Source: an uncultured SAR86 cluster bacterium | GTDB taxonomy: Bacteria; Pseudomonadota; Gammaproteobacteria; Magnimaribacterales; D2472 | NCBI GenBank assembly: GCA_902605165.1 | Contig: CACLBJ010000001.1 | Location: 186,001-250,000, forward strand | Direction: 5' to 3' | DNA: 64,000 nt | Position numbers and translations under genes: made by a program | Shown here: positions 49,929-59,685 of the stretch, in pieces | How positions within the stretch are numbered: the stretch's first letter is position 1 | Layout of the letters: the number at the start of each line of letters is the position of its first letter | Notes under the pieces: model-generated | The model's input: only the letters and a program-made list of their open reading frames with translations | What the model was told of the DNA's origin: nothing | Database searches by the model: none

Positions 49929-51455
49929 ATGTTACAAAGATTTGTTAGGATCTCTATTATCCTTTTTTCTGTAAGCATCTGTGGGTCAACTGATCATCAA
50001 CCAACAGTAACTATAAAAGAAACAGAGTTCTTAGGGAGTTTGCACGACAATAATGAGGTGGAGATGTTTCTTGGTTTACCGTTTGCTGCTCCGCCTGTTG
50101 ATGACCTAAGGTGGGAGAAGCCTATTGCTTGGATTCCGGGCGCAAAAAAAGAAATTATTGCGAATAAATTTAAGCCAGCATGCTTCCAAAACCAAAGAAT
50201 TGTTAATTGGTATAAACGGCTAATTATTGATTTTGGAGGTAATCCAGATACTTTTGATATTCCAATATTTAGTGAAGATTGTTTATATTTAAATCTATGG
50301 CGGCCAAAGGGCGCAAAAAAAAATTTACCTGTAATTGTTTATATACATGGCGGAAGCAACAAAGCTGGTTGGTCATATGAGCCTAATTATCTTGGTCACA
50401 ATATTGCTAACAAAGGATTTATATTAATAAGTATTCCATATCGTCTAGGAGTATTTGGTTTTTTCTCTCACCCAGATATTGAAAATCCTAACCTAGCTTT
50501 ATTTGACCAGATCTTGGCCCTTGAGTGGATACAAGAATATGTGGCTTACTTTGGCGGAGATCCATCTAATGTTACTTTAATTGGAGAGTCGGCTGGAGCA
50601 GGAGGTATAGGTCATTTAATAGCATCACCATTAAGTAAAGATCTATTTCACAAGGCTGTCCATCAAAGTGGTGGCTCTTCTTTAACCTATCCAACTTCAA
50701 GTTCAGATGTAAGAAAGCTAGCAAATAGCTTTGCAAATTCTTTTAATGATCCGTCAATTAAAAATCTAAAAAATATAAGCGCAGAAGAAGTACTTGAAGC
50801 TTCAGAGGAAGTCTATGCTGAGCACTATTTTAACTATGTTGATGATGGTTTTTCTGTAACCAGAAATTTATCTGATAGTTATAAGAGTGGAAATATTCAA
50901 AATGTAGATCTTCTAATTGGATCCAATAATGATGAGTGGTCTTTATATTTTGATGGGAATGTAAATATTCGTCTATGGCTCGATCAAGAAACAACTCCTG
51001 AAAAAAAAATAAAGCTTTTAGAGCTTCTTGCTAATATTGAGGATCCTATTAGAAAGATGGATCTATTAATTACAGCTAAAAATTTTGTTTGCCCCTCTTT
51101 GTTTATGGCTGAAGAGTTAAAAAGAAATGGAGGTAAGGCTTGGGTATATCAATTTAATAGGGTCAGAGATGATGAGTTAGCGCAAAAATATGGAGCCTTT
51201 CATGGAGCAGAGCTTCCATATGTTTTTGATACTCATGATCAATGGCTCCCAACAAATAAAGCTGACAAAGTGCTTACTGAAGAGATTCAGTCTTATTGGT
51301 TATCTTTTGCTAAAACTGGAGACCCTAATAACGATGGTGCAGTGGTATGGCCAGAATATGAGTCATCCAACGATTCAACTCTTGTTTTAGATAATGAGAT
51401 ATATCAAAGAAGCCATGAAAGTTCTGAGATTTGTAAAATAATGGACTTATTTTAA
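49929..51455 (+). CDS. Type B carboxylesterase, exported
   Basis: FLGLPFAAPPVDDLRWEKP, SEDCLYLNLWRP, VTLIGESAGAGGIGHLIASP, FHGAELPYVF. Confidence 0.93.
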   Translation: MLQRFVRISIILFSVSICGSTDHQPTVTIKETEFLGSLHDNNEVEMFLGLPFAAPPVDDLRWEKPIAWIPGAKKEIIANKFKPACFQNQRIVNWYKRLIIDFGGNPDTFDIPIFSEDCLYLNLWRPKGAKKNLPVIVYIHGGSNKAGWSYEPNYLGHNIANKGFILISIPYRLGVFGFFSHPDIENPNLALFDQILALEWIQEYVAYFGGDPSNVTLIGESAGAGGIGHLIASPLSKDLFHKAVHQSGGSSLTYPTSSSDVRKLANSFANSFNDPSIKNLKNISAEEVLEASEEVYAEHYFNYVDDGFSVTRNLSDSYKSGNIQNVDLLIGSNNDEWSLYFDGNVNIRLWLDQETTPEKKIKLLELLANIEDPIRKMDLLITAKNFVCPSLFMAEELKRNGGKAWVYQFNRVRDDELAQKYGAFHGAELPYVFDTHDQWLPTNKADKVLTEEIQSYWLSFAKTGDPNNDGAVVWPEYESSNDSTLVLDNEIYQRSHESSEICKIMDLF

Positions 51456-52042
51456 AAGTTGGCTGGGTTTTTAGGTGTAAAGGTATTGTAGTATTCTCTG
51501 ATACTTAAGATATCCTGCTTATCATCTCCGGTTGGCATAAACTCTTTACCAAAAACCAACTCCTTCTTAAGGAAATCAAGTGAAACTAATACAACTCCCG
51601 AGTTAAGCTCCTTAGCAATTCTTAAAAAACCTGTTTTCCACTCACCTACTTTTGATCTTGTTCCTTCTGGTGCAAGACCAATAAGGCCATTTTTTTTATC
51701 TTCCATTTGTCTTAGTAGATCTTTTATAAGTCCGCCTGGTTTTGACCTATCAACGGGGATCCCTCCCATATATTTCATAAACTTTCCTAAGATGCCGCTA
51801 AAAACTGTGTGTTTGCCAATAAAGTATACCTTTAGGTCAACCGCTGCAATAGCGGCCAAGCCTACTACCGCATCCCAGTTTGATGTATGAGGTGCAACAA
51901 TAGCAACAAACTTCTTGTTCTTATAAAGATCTGAGATTTGTCCTTTTATTTTCCATCCGGAAAGCTTAATTAATATTTTACCAAGCCATTGAAATGGCTT
52001 AGGCCTATTAGCTTTATAACTCTCAGGAAATTTAAAGTTCAT
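51452..52042 (-). CDS. Lysophospholipid acyltransferase-like (PlsC family)
   Basis: VAPHTSNWDAVVG (HX4D), GLAPEGTRSKVGEWKTGFLRIA. Confidence 0.88.
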   Translation of the reverse strand: MNFKFPESYKANRPKPFQWLGKILIKLSGWKIKGQISDLYKNKKFVAIVAPHTSNWDAVVGLAAIAAVDLKVYFIGKHTVFSGILGKFMKYMGGIPVDRSKPGGLIKDLLRQMEDKKNGLIGLAPEGTRSKVGEWKTGFLRIAKELNSGVVLVSLDFLKKELVFGKEFMPTGDDKQDILSIREYYNTFTPKNPANF

Positions 52043-52045
52043 GAT

Positions 52046-52333
52046 TCACATTATAATGCTATTTGAAGATATTCCCTCTTTTTTTAGAAGTTTACGTTTT
52101 GAAGATATTCCCCCTTTGCCGCTATATCCTCCCAAATGTCCATCTGACCTAATCACTCTGTGGCATGGTATTTCAATTGGTCTTGGATTTTTTCCACATG
52201 CATTTGCAACAGCGCGTGCAGACTTTGGTTTTCCAATCGCCACAGCGATTTCCTTATAAGTCCTCACTTCTCCTTCTGGAATCTTTTTTAGCTCATTCCA
52301 AACCATAATCTGAAATTTTGTTCCTTTAAGCAT
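52046..52333 (-). CDS. Stand-alone MGMT/Ogt C-terminal domain protein with active-site Cys
   Basis: 95 aa; GEVRTYKEIAVAIGKPKSARAVANACGKNPRPIEIPCHRVIRSDGHLGGYSGG-like. Confidence 0.9.
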   Translation of the reverse strand: MLKGTKFQIMVWNELKKIPEGEVRTYKEIAVAIGKPKSARAVANACGKNPRPIEIPCHRVIRSDGHLGGYSGKGGISSKRKLLKKEGISSNSIIM

Positions 52334-53173
52334 TTATTTCAGGTGCTCAATTAGCAGCGTTGGAACTTTGCAAGTATGAGATTTAATAGTAGCTACCAAG
52401 GTCCCTTTCTTAAGCCCTTCTTTTATTGGTGTTACATCAACATTATTGCTGACTAATCTTTTGTGAGCATCTTCAATTGAATCCACTTCCCATGCGAGTC
52501 CCCACAACTCATCAGCTGATTCTTTTTTATCTTTATCTTCAATCACCTCAATTGTGGTCGCATTTGTTCTAAAAAATAGCATTCTTCTCTTCCAATGCTC
52601 TATAGTTTTATCTAACGCTAATCTTATTTTATAAACATCCCTATAAATGCTTATAAAGTTATCTGCATCCTGCGTATTTATTACTACATGATCAAGCTTT
52701 TTTACCTTTGAAGCATCTTGGTTTTCATTCTTTGGAAGACTACCCACAGTGTGTTTAATAATAAAGATAAATAACTCTCTGCTGAGAGTGCTTGGTAAGA
52801 AAATATTTTTCCATCGTCTTATCTTTCCATCTCTTTCACTTGTTGCCTCGCCAGAACTTATCTCAACTTCATATCCATCCTTATTTAAGACTTCTTTAAC
52901 ATGTTCTATATTTTTTGTTCCAAGAGCTATCCCTGCTAAATGATCTCCTTTAACTGCAAGTAAAGAATTAATAAACTCTGTTCCTGGGCCCGCATCGCAT
53001 GGCGATAGAAGCTCTAAGTATGTATTCTCACAATTAAATAAAGCATTTTCTGTTCCTAGCTCGTTATGTTTTCCTTTCCAGCATGGGGCGATACCAAGAA
53101 TTTTTTCATAATCACTTATGGCCTGGTCTAGATTTTTTACCGCAATTATTATGTGATCTACTGATGAAATCAT
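52334..53173 (-). CDS. VOC-superfamily (glyoxalase-like) protein
   Basis: SSVDHIIIAVKNLDQAISDYEKILGI... and second module LDHVVINTQDADNFISIYRDV. Confidence 0.85.
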   Translation of the reverse strand: MISSVDHIIIAVKNLDQAISDYEKILGIAPCWKGKHNELGTENALFNCENTYLELLSPCDAGPGTEFINSLLAVKGDHLAGIALGTKNIEHVKEVLNKDGYEVEISSGEATSERDGKIRRWKNIFLPSTLSRELFIFIIKHTVGSLPKNENQDASKVKKLDHVVINTQDADNFISIYRDVYKIRLALDKTIEHWKRRMLFFRTNATTIEVIEDKDKKESADELWGLAWEVDSIEDAHKRLVSNNVDVTPIKEGLKKGTLVATIKSHTCKVPTLLIEHLK

Positions 53174-53180
53174 TCTTGTA

Positions 53181-53714
53181 TTAATCCTTTAGGCTATTAA
53201 TTTTCTCAATGAATAGCTCTGCGCCAAGTGAAACATTATCAACCCAATCATCCTTTGCTTCATTATTTGCATTATCTGAAATGTATTTAAAGCACCTAAA
53301 GTCAATATTTTTTAACTTACATACTTTTGCAATAGCAAAGGCTTCCATATCGACGATATCTGTTTTTAATTTTGGAGTGCTGGTTACAAACTTATCGCCT
53401 GTGCCACACGTTACTCCCTCTCTTCCAAAGGTAATCTCGATGTCTTGCTCAAAAGGAGTTTGCCCTACTTCAAAACCAAGTGGTGAAGCATCCATATCTC
53501 TTTGGAAGAACCTTGAGGCCTCAACCAGTCCTTTTATTTTCGTATCAAGGGATCCAGCTGTTCCAAAATTTATAATTTGATGAGGTGAGTGTTTTTCTAT
53601 TGCGTTTAAAGTATTAAAGACAGCATTCACTTTGCCAATACCGATGTACTCTATTTCGTAATTAGGGAGATCAGATCTTTTAAGCTCATCTTCAATTGCA
53701 ACCAAAATAAGCAT
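53181..53714 (-). CDS. Purine nucleosidase/phosphorylase-like (MTA/SAH nucleosidase superfamily)
   Basis: IINFGTAGSLD, VDMEAFAIAKVCKLKNIDFRCFKYISDNAN. Start chosen at MLILVAIEDEL. Confidence 0.8.
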   Translation of the reverse strand: MLILVAIEDELKRSDLPNYEIEYIGIGKVNAVFNTLNAIEKHSPHQIINFGTAGSLDTKIKGLVEASRFFQRDMDASPLGFEVGQTPFEQDIEITFGREGVTCGTGDKFVTSTPKLKTDIVDMEAFAIAKVCKLKNIDFRCFKYISDNANNEAKDDWVDNVSLGAELFIEKINSLKD

Positions 53715-53716
53715 TC

Positions 53717-54352
53717 TTACTTCCAGCTTCCTTTTCTTCCAGATAAGTCCCATTCAATCCTAGAATACATTAACTCAATCCTTCTCTTAATATATCTTTT
53801 TGCAAAAGCATCACTAATTTCTGGCAGGGGAATAAAAGACATGCATCCGAGGCCATCAATTATTTTTAATGTAAGTCCTGAATCGTTTTCTTTTACGGCA
53901 AGATTATGAGGTATTATGTTTTTTGTTAGTAACTTGGTTTCTTTTAGAAACATCTCAAAATCTTTTAATGCATTATTAATTTCTGAGGTTCTGCCTTTGC
54001 TAAATAAATACTCCTCTAAATTCAAAGCTACTTTGTCATTGTTTGTTATGAGTTCTGTGCATGATGCTAGACCCTTACTAGTTCCTACAAATTCGTGCCA
54101 TCTTGCAAGATGTCTCCAAATCTTTTGAGGGTTTCTTTTGACAGCTCTTTGTTGGTATGCTCTCTCCTCTCTGAAGTTGTCATCAAAACTTTGTTCTGAT
54201 CTGAGTTTTTTATACCATGGTGCATTTGAGCGTATCTTTTTAACAACTTCTTGTTTACTAATTTTTAAGCATAGGTTTTTGTTATCCGGATGGATATAGC
54301 AAACTCTATTGCCACCCTCTGCAAATGGTCTAACTCCTTCAAGATTAATCAT
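53717..54352 (-). CDS. YrbL-like PhoP-regulatory-network protein
   Basis: FAEGGNRVCYIHPDNKNLCLKI, YKKLRSEQSFDDNFREERAYQQ, LKIIDGLGC. Confidence 0.75.
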   Translation of the reverse strand: MINLEGVRPFAEGGNRVCYIHPDNKNLCLKISKQEVVKKIRSNAPWYKKLRSEQSFDDNFREERAYQQRAVKRNPQKIWRHLARWHEFVGTSKGLASCTELITNNDKVALNLEEYLFSKGRTSEINNALKDFEMFLKETKLLTKNIIPHNLAVKENDSGLTLKIIDGLGCMSFIPLPEISDAFAKRYIKRRIELMYSRIEWDLSGRKGSWK

Positions 54353-54358
54353 ATTCTT

Positions 54359-54685
54359 TTAATTTACTGATTTATAAATATTTATAATCGTAACACCAAT
54401 TACAACAAGGAAAAGCCCAACAACAGATTGCCAGTTAAGTGCTTGCTTATAAAAAATGTAACTAAGTAAAGTTATGGTAAAGACTCCTATACCTGACCAA
54501 CTAGCATAAACAATTGATAGAGGAAGCTTTTGTGAAACTATAGCAAGAAAATAGAATGAGATGCCGTAAGAAAAAAGTAAAATTGAGGTTGGAATTAGTT
54601 TTGTAAAATTTTGAGATGCTGGGAGAAGCATCGTACCTAATACTTCAAATATTATTGCTAGAAAAAGAACAATATAGGGATTCAT
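54359..54685 (-). CDS. Small multidrug resistance (SMR/EmrE-like) transporter
   Basis: 108 aa, four TM; LPLSIVYASWSGIGVFTITLLSY. Confidence 0.9.
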   Translation of the reverse strand: MNPYIVLFLAIIFEVLGTMLLPASQNFTKLIPTSILLFSYGISFYFLAIVSQKLPLSIVYASWSGIGVFTITLLSYIFYKQALNWQSVVGLFLVVIGVTIINIYKSVN

Positions 54686-54703
54686 TAAAATTGTAAGTCT
54701 TTG

Positions 54704-55102
54704 CTAGGCAACATCGTGGCAATCGCAATCAAGCTCTTTACATAACTGAAAGTTCTTTGTGTGTGCATAAACTACAAGGGCAGACCCCATTAATGTAAAA
54801 ATGATTACAGATGTTTCTGTAAGAAAACTTTCTGATAATGCTGTAGCAGTTAGAACGCCTAGGCCTGCTAAACCGACTAAAAATACACCATAATCATTGT
54901 GATTTGAAACGCCAGTAATTAATGCATAAACGCTAATTGGGATAGCTAAAAATAAAATAGCCCAATGAATTAGCTCATTATCAATAGAAAGGGCTAATGC
55001 TCCAGAGGTAATAATCAAGAAGGATGGGACAAGTAAGCAATGCAGTGCACATGCTATTGATAGTCCAGCTGCAAACTTATCAGTAATTGGATGGATTTTC
55101 AT
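54704..55102 (-). CDS. MerC-domain membrane protein
   Basis: 132 aa; DKFAAGLSIACALHCLLVPSFL, C-terminal CKELDCDCHDVA. Confidence 0.82.
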   Translation of the reverse strand: MKIHPITDKFAAGLSIACALHCLLVPSFLIITSGALALSIDNELIHWAILFLAIPISVYALITGVSNHNDYGVFLVGLAGLGVLTATALSESFLTETSVIIFTLMGSALVVYAHTKNFQLCKELDCDCHDVA

Positions 55103-55195
55103 AATTTCGTAAATTATACAGTATTTATGGATTGCTAAGTCTTGCTATAGAGATCGCTCTAACTCTAGAATATGCAATACACAGAAGGGAAACAT

Positions 55196-55354
55196 ATGAT
55201 GGAAAATAAGAAAAAAAGTTTGCACAACTCTGGTGCTTGGGTTGGGGTTGGAACTGCGATAGGGGTAGCGGTTTATGCTCTGACAAGTGAACCAACTTGG
55301 ATAGCGGTGGGAGTTGCTATTGGCGCAGCGTTAAGTTGGCGAAAACCTAAATAA
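55196..55354 (+). CDS. Small glycine-rich membrane peptide, hypothetical
   Basis: MMENKKKSLHNSGAWVGVGTAIGVAVYALTSEPTWIAVGVAIGAALSWRKPK; likely starts at the internal MMENKKK. Confidence 0.5.
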   Translation: MMENKKKSLHNSGAWVGVGTAIGVAVYALTSEPTWIAVGVAIGAALSWRKPK

Positions 55355-55366
55355 TAAAAAATGTTG

Positions 55367-55394
55367 AAAAGAAAATTATTCTTTTAATTTTTTT
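55367..55394 (+). terminator. Candidate intrinsic terminator
   Basis: aaaagaa-aatta-ttctttt hairpin followed by aattttttt just downstream of the small + strand ORF; stem is A/T-rich. Confidence 0.35.
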
Positions 55395-55402
55395 CTAAGA
55401 TT

Positions 55403-55441
55403 TTACTTTGCGCAGCGGGAGCACTCACAACAGTCACACAT
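55403..55441 (-). other. Cys-rich micro-ORF / possible frameshift tail
   Basis: Minus-strand ATG..TAA encodes MCDCCECSRCAK*; same frame open upstream to the end of the HXXEE gene. Confidence 0.25.
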
Positions 55442-55461
55442 ATCTATATTATTAACTAAGT

Positions 55462-55998
55462 CTATTTTGCATTAAATGCTTCTTTCTTGTTTGCTATAAA
55501 GTAGTAAGCTAAAGATAGAAGGAGAGCCATTAACATAACTTGTGGGCCTATTAACTCAAATAAGGTAAAAGTTCCTGCGCCCAAAATGAATAAATAACCT
55601 ATTTCTTTTTTTGTTTTTATAAAATGTTCTCTGAGCGCAGCCTTAAAAATAAAATAGTTTATCGGTAAATAAAGTAAGGTCCCTGTAATAGCGCCTGGAC
55701 TAAAGTCTGAAAAATAGAGACTGAAAAAGAGGTGAAAAAAAGCATTAACTATTTGTGTGGTCATTAAGAAAAATAAGATTATTTGAGCGCTTGGTTTATC
55801 TTTTTTAGTAGCATGTAAAAAGATCATTATTAATAAAACTGCTAGAAGCCTTAAAAGAACTTCTTCAGTTGATAAAGAGTTATTGTCTAAAAAATATGAA
55901 AGTCTCCATTCTCTGAAATTAAAGACTATATGTTCTTCGAAATGATGAATTACATATGCGAGGGGGCTTAGAAGTATGAGATTCCTAAATTTTTGCAT
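55462..55998 (-). CDS. HXXEE-motif membrane protein
   Basis: 178 aa multi-TM; SPLAYVIHHFEEHIVFNF. Confidence 0.75.
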   Translation of the reverse strand: MQKFRNLILLSPLAYVIHHFEEHIVFNFREWRLSYFLDNNSLSTEEVLLRLLAVLLIMIFLHATKKDKPSAQIILFFLMTTQIVNAFFHLFFSLYFSDFSPGAITGTLLYLPINYFIFKAALREHFIKTKKEIGYLFILGAGTFTLFELIGPQVMLMALLLSLAYYFIANKKEAFNAK

Positions 55999-56000
55999 TT

Positions 56001-57725
56001 CTAGTTTTTAGCATTTCGCCGTCTTCTAATTAAAACAACAACTAAAGACATAGCTAGAATAATGAAGAGGACTGCTTTCCAAATTAGGGGAAGATAATTT
56101 CTCTTGAACGTATTTATTGTCATTTCTGCTGCCCATTCATAGTCTAGAGGAAGTTCAATTACTCCATTCTTTTCTGCATATGCTTCATATTCCTCTATTA
56201 GCTCTAGAAGCTTATTAGGCATACTTGTCGCCAAATTAATTGTTTCGCCAGGATCTTCAGAGAGATTAAAGAGCTCCCATTGATTTGATCCATTTGGTGG
56301 CCTATTCCTTACTATTTTAAAGTCGCCTTTAAAGAGTGCAGAGTTTCCAGTTACCTCTAAACCAACTGAATCAGAGTCTGTATAGTTTTTATCATCTGAT
56401 CCTGCCAAAGAACTCTGTAACGACTTACCAATTATTCTTTCATCTACTTCATCAAAAACAATATCACTAAGGGTCGCTGCTATGTCTGTAACAAAAGCAA
56501 AGTTCTGATTTTTCCCTTTTTTAATTTCTGGCCCACTTATAATCAGCGGCACTCTAAGACCGCCTTCAGACATATGGAATTTAAATAAATGACTTGGACT
56601 TGCCATTGCTTGAGCAAACTCAGTCCCAATGTAAACATAGCTATCTTGATCACCTAAAGTTTCATAATCACGATCATAGATAGTTGTTTTAAACCACTCC
56701 CTCCATGGGGCATGGTCGCTGGGATCATTCCCTTCTGGCCCATTATCTGCAGTTAATATAAAGATTGTATTTTCGTAAAGGCCTTCTTTTTTAAGATAGG
56801 TCATAAATCTACCAATATGAAAATCCATTGCATCTAGCATGCCGGCAAAGACAGCCATGCTTTTAATTAGCATTTTCTTATTTTCTTGGTCTACCTCAGA
56901 CCAATCATCAAAGCCTGAAAAGGAATCAACAATTTCTTTATTAGGTGGGAATATTCCATACTCAATTGCCCTATTCTTTCTTTGCTCTCTCAGCTCTTCC
57001 CAGCCTGCCTCATATGTTTCTAAATACTTGTCAATAAATTCTTGTGGTGCCTGTAATGGGATATGTTGAGCTTGGAAAGATAAGTATGAAAAAAAGGGGG
57101 TATCTTGATTTTTATCTTCTTCAATAAATTCAATCATTTGATCTACAAAAAACTTACTTGAATAGAAATCTTCGGGAAGTTCTGCTTCTTCCCCGTTTTT
57201 AAACCAGGGTGACTCAAGATAGTAAGGAAGATATGAGTGATGGCTAAAGTTGTTACCGCCTGTAGCATCCAAGATGAATGTTTTATCAAAACCTCGATTA
57301 TATGGAAGTGCCGCTGTCTCCTTGCCACCAAAAGCTAAATGCCACTTACCTGTCATATATGTTCTGTACCCGGCAGGCTTTAATATCTCAGCAAGGGTTA
57401 GAGCATCATCCCTTAAATACCCTTCATATCCAGGAGTATTGCGATACTTTGTTGGCATAACCTCAGGAATCATTGGAATACCAGTGTTGTGATTATCCAT
57501 TCCAGTTAAAAGCATTGCTCTTGATGGGGCGCATTCAGGAGTGGTGTGATAGTTTGTAAATAGCATGCCCTCGCTGGCCAAGATATCTATATTTGGTGTG
57601 CTTATTTCTCCCCCATAAGCTTGCAGGTCGGTTAGACCGAGGTCATCGATTAAGATCAATACAATGTTTGGCTTATCATTTGCTTGATTTATTGGTGAAA
57701 AAAAACAGAGAGCTGTTAAAAACAC
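56001..57725 (-). CDS. Arylsulfatase-type sulfatase with C-terminal TM anchor
   Basis: KPNIVLILIDDLGLTDLQAYGG, TTPECAPSRAMLLTGMDNHNTG (CxPSR), GKWHLAFG; C-terminal TM plus RRRRNAKN. Confidence 0.93.
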   Translation of the reverse strand: MFLTALCFFSPINQANDKPNIVLILIDDLGLTDLQAYGGEISTPNIDILASEGMLFTNYHTTPECAPSRAMLLTGMDNHNTGIPMIPEVMPTKYRNTPGYEGYLRDDALTLAEILKPAGYRTYMTGKWHLAFGGKETAALPYNRGFDKTFILDATGGNNFSHHSYLPYYLESPWFKNGEEAELPEDFYSSKFFVDQMIEFIEEDKNQDTPFFSYLSFQAQHIPLQAPQEFIDKYLETYEAGWEELREQRKNRAIEYGIFPPNKEIVDSFSGFDDWSEVDQENKKMLIKSMAVFAGMLDAMDFHIGRFMTYLKKEGLYENTIFILTADNGPEGNDPSDHAPWREWFKTTIYDRDYETLGDQDSYVYIGTEFAQAMASPSHLFKFHMSEGGLRVPLIISGPEIKKGKNQNFAFVTDIAATLSDIVFDEVDERIIGKSLQSSLAGSDDKNYTDSDSVGLEVTGNSALFKGDFKIVRNRPPNGSNQWELFNLSEDPGETINLATSMPNKLLELIEEYEAYAEKNGVIELPLDYEWAAEMTINTFKRNYLPLIWKAVLFIILAMSLVVVLIRRRRNAKN

Positions 57726-57747
57726 ATAGAATATTTTTTTTTATATT

Positions 57748-58230
57748 TCAAACCTTTTTCCATACTAAAAAGTCCTTAAAACCATTAGATTCAGCGGACA
57801 GTGTTAGGGATTTATTCTTTAATTTAAATTCATGCCTTCTTGTTAAGGTTGTGCCAACCCATTGGGGTAAAAGACTTGTTTTGATATTGTGATATACATT
57901 TATATCATCTGCATTAAATTCACCTGCATATGAAACGTAACCATTTGCGGCTAAAAAATAATTCTTTGTTGTTTTTAGTAAGTCGCCCTCAAGAGATACC
58001 TCGTCATCATTTTTTAACAAGTGGCTAATTTTTGCTATTTTTGATCTATCATTTGATACATCAGTACGGTTTTTCTGCATAAGTGTTGCGGACATCCAGC
58101 CCTCAGAGTGATATATCAAGAAACCATCTACACTTCCTGAAAAGGGAAAGGTTTTATCCCCATTAGGTTTTTCAACAACCCATTCATCTAGTTCCCAGAC
58201 CCCTACAAACTTTTGCTCGATTTTATCCAT
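57748..58230 (-). CDS. Lipocalin-like domain protein
   Basis: KFVGVWELDEWVVEKPNGDKTFPFSGSVDGFLIYHSEGWMSATLM; ORF extends to 58284, preferred ATG at 58230. Confidence 0.7.
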   Translation of the reverse strand: MDKIEQKFVGVWELDEWVVEKPNGDKTFPFSGSVDGFLIYHSEGWMSATLMQKNRTDVSNDRSKIAKISHLLKNDDEVSLEGDLLKTTKNYFLAANGYVSYAGEFNADDINVYHNIKTSLLPQWVGTTLTRRHEFKLKNKSLTLSAESNGFKDFLVWKKV

Positions 58231-58237
58231 AAATGTT

Positions 58238-58702
58238 TTATAACTTGTCTGCTTTTTTGGTCTGCGTGCCAATGTCTGCAGCAATTGAGTTAGGAACGAG
58301 CATGGTTAAAGCATAGTGAGCTATTTTCCACCTATCATTGTGCAAATGTATAACCCCAGTACCCCGGCAGTATCCTAATTTTTCATTGAATAAAATTTCA
58401 TCAAACCAGCGCGTTTCACCGGTCCCTTCCCAGTTTCGCTCTTCTACTATATAAGTCCATCCGTGACCATCTGCAAATGCTGGTTTGGCATAAGATTTGA
58501 ATTCATTTATAGTCCAGCGTTCAGTTTTATCTGTTCCCAAGAAAACTGCATCTTCAGTATAGCGAGCAAAGTAGGCCTGAAAATTTCCTTCATGAGCATC
58601 TTTGTGAAGGCCATCCAAAAGAGCATCAATTTTAGCTTGATGTATATCAATGCCAAAACTCAATTGACTAAAAAAAATTACAATTAAAAGAAATGTTTTC
58701 AT
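58238..58702 (-). CDS. Exported SnoaL/NTF2-like (DUF4440-type) protein
   Basis: Signal peptide; ALLDGLHKDAHEGNFQAYFARYTEDAVFLGTDKTERW. Confidence 0.72.
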   Translation of the reverse strand: MKTFLLIVIFFSQLSFGIDIHQAKIDALLDGLHKDAHEGNFQAYFARYTEDAVFLGTDKTERWTINEFKSYAKPAFADGHGWTYIVEERNWEGTGETRWFDEILFNEKLGYCRGTGVIHLHNDRWKIAHYALTMLVPNSIAADIGTQTKKADKL

Positions 58703-58736
58703 GATGCTTTAATTTTTATTATGTGTCTGTCTTAAT

Positions 58737-59423
58737 TCATCGCCTTAATAGTATAACTAGCCAACGGCCAAGGTTTAAAATATCAGCCAGCGCAGCCGAT
58801 ACATAAGTGAGGGCTGCTGCCCTTAAAATACTGCTAACCGCTTTTTCATTTGATTGTGATATGTAGTCCCCTTCCCTTAATAGCGGGAGCGCCTTAGAAA
58901 AACTTGCGTCAAATTCAATTGGCAAAGTCACTGCATGAACCATCATACGAGCGATAAAACCAGATAATCCTAGGAAGAGCAACAAAGAAAATGGCATTGG
59001 ATGCCGAGTAATAATACCAATCACTGGGGATAAATAGATAATAGCAACACTCCAGCGGGCCACTTTATCAACAATCGGGACCATTTTTGTTCTGGCTGCC
59101 AGACGTTTATCGCCTTGTTGATCTTGTATTGCATGTCCAACTTCATGAGCGGCAATTGCTATTGCGGTTAGAGATTTAGACTCATAATGCTCTCGCAAAA
59201 GCCTAACTTTTTTTTCAATTGGATCATAATGATCTCCTAGCTCAGTTACTTCAACCTCCACACCTTTTAAAGAAAATCGCTTAATTAGATGTTTTGCGAG
59301 CTCTCCCCCAGTGCCGGGCATTTCAGGTTTTGTAGATGAATATCTCCACATAACCAGCTTCACCCACAAAGATGGACCAAATATTATGGCTAGAACTACG
59401 AGCGCCCCTACTACAAAAATCAT
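58737..59423 (-). CDS. YugP-like neutral zinc metallopeptidase
   Basis: AIAAHEVGHAIQDQQGDKRLAARTKMVP, LPIEFDASFSKALPLL. Confidence 0.9.
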   Translation of the reverse strand: MIFVVGALVVLAIIFGPSLWVKLVMWRYSSTKPEMPGTGGELAKHLIKRFSLKGVEVEVTELGDHYDPIEKKVRLLREHYESKSLTAIAIAAHEVGHAIQDQQGDKRLAARTKMVPIVDKVARWSVAIIYLSPVIGIITRHPMPFSLLLFLGLSGFIARMMVHAVTLPIEFDASFSKALPLLREGDYISQSNEKAVSSILRAAALTYVSAALADILNLGRWLVILLRR

Positions 59424-59426
59424 ATT

Positions 59427-59678
59427 TTAATCTCTAAATAAATTATCATTGTTTGATAATTTTTTAAGCAGTTTTTTTCGTAAAAAGAAAATGTAATAAA
59501 TTACCCAAGATCCCAAAGCTAAGAGATAAAGAGTTATTCCTAGTATAAAGTCATCTACGAAAATAGGTGGAACAAAAATAAAAAATAAAAAGAAAAGGTT
59601 GGTCAGATTCAATGTCCAGGGGAATGTCTTCGTCAACAAACTTTCATTTTTAAAAAACTTTTTTATATTTTCGTTCAT
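59427..59678 (-). CDS. Hypothetical small two-TM protein
   Basis: 83 aa hydrophobic ORF directly upstream of the YugP-like gene. Confidence 0.55.
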   Translation of the reverse strand: MNENIKKFFKNESLLTKTFPWTLNLTNLFFLFFIFVPPIFVDDFILGITLYLLALGSWVIYYIFFLRKKLLKKLSNNDNLFRD

Positions 59679-59685
59679 TTATTAA

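Noticed and set aside
53209-53580. 123-aa + strand ORF over the nucleosidase-like gene
   Set aside because: Complement of a conserved CDS; typical spurious overlap.
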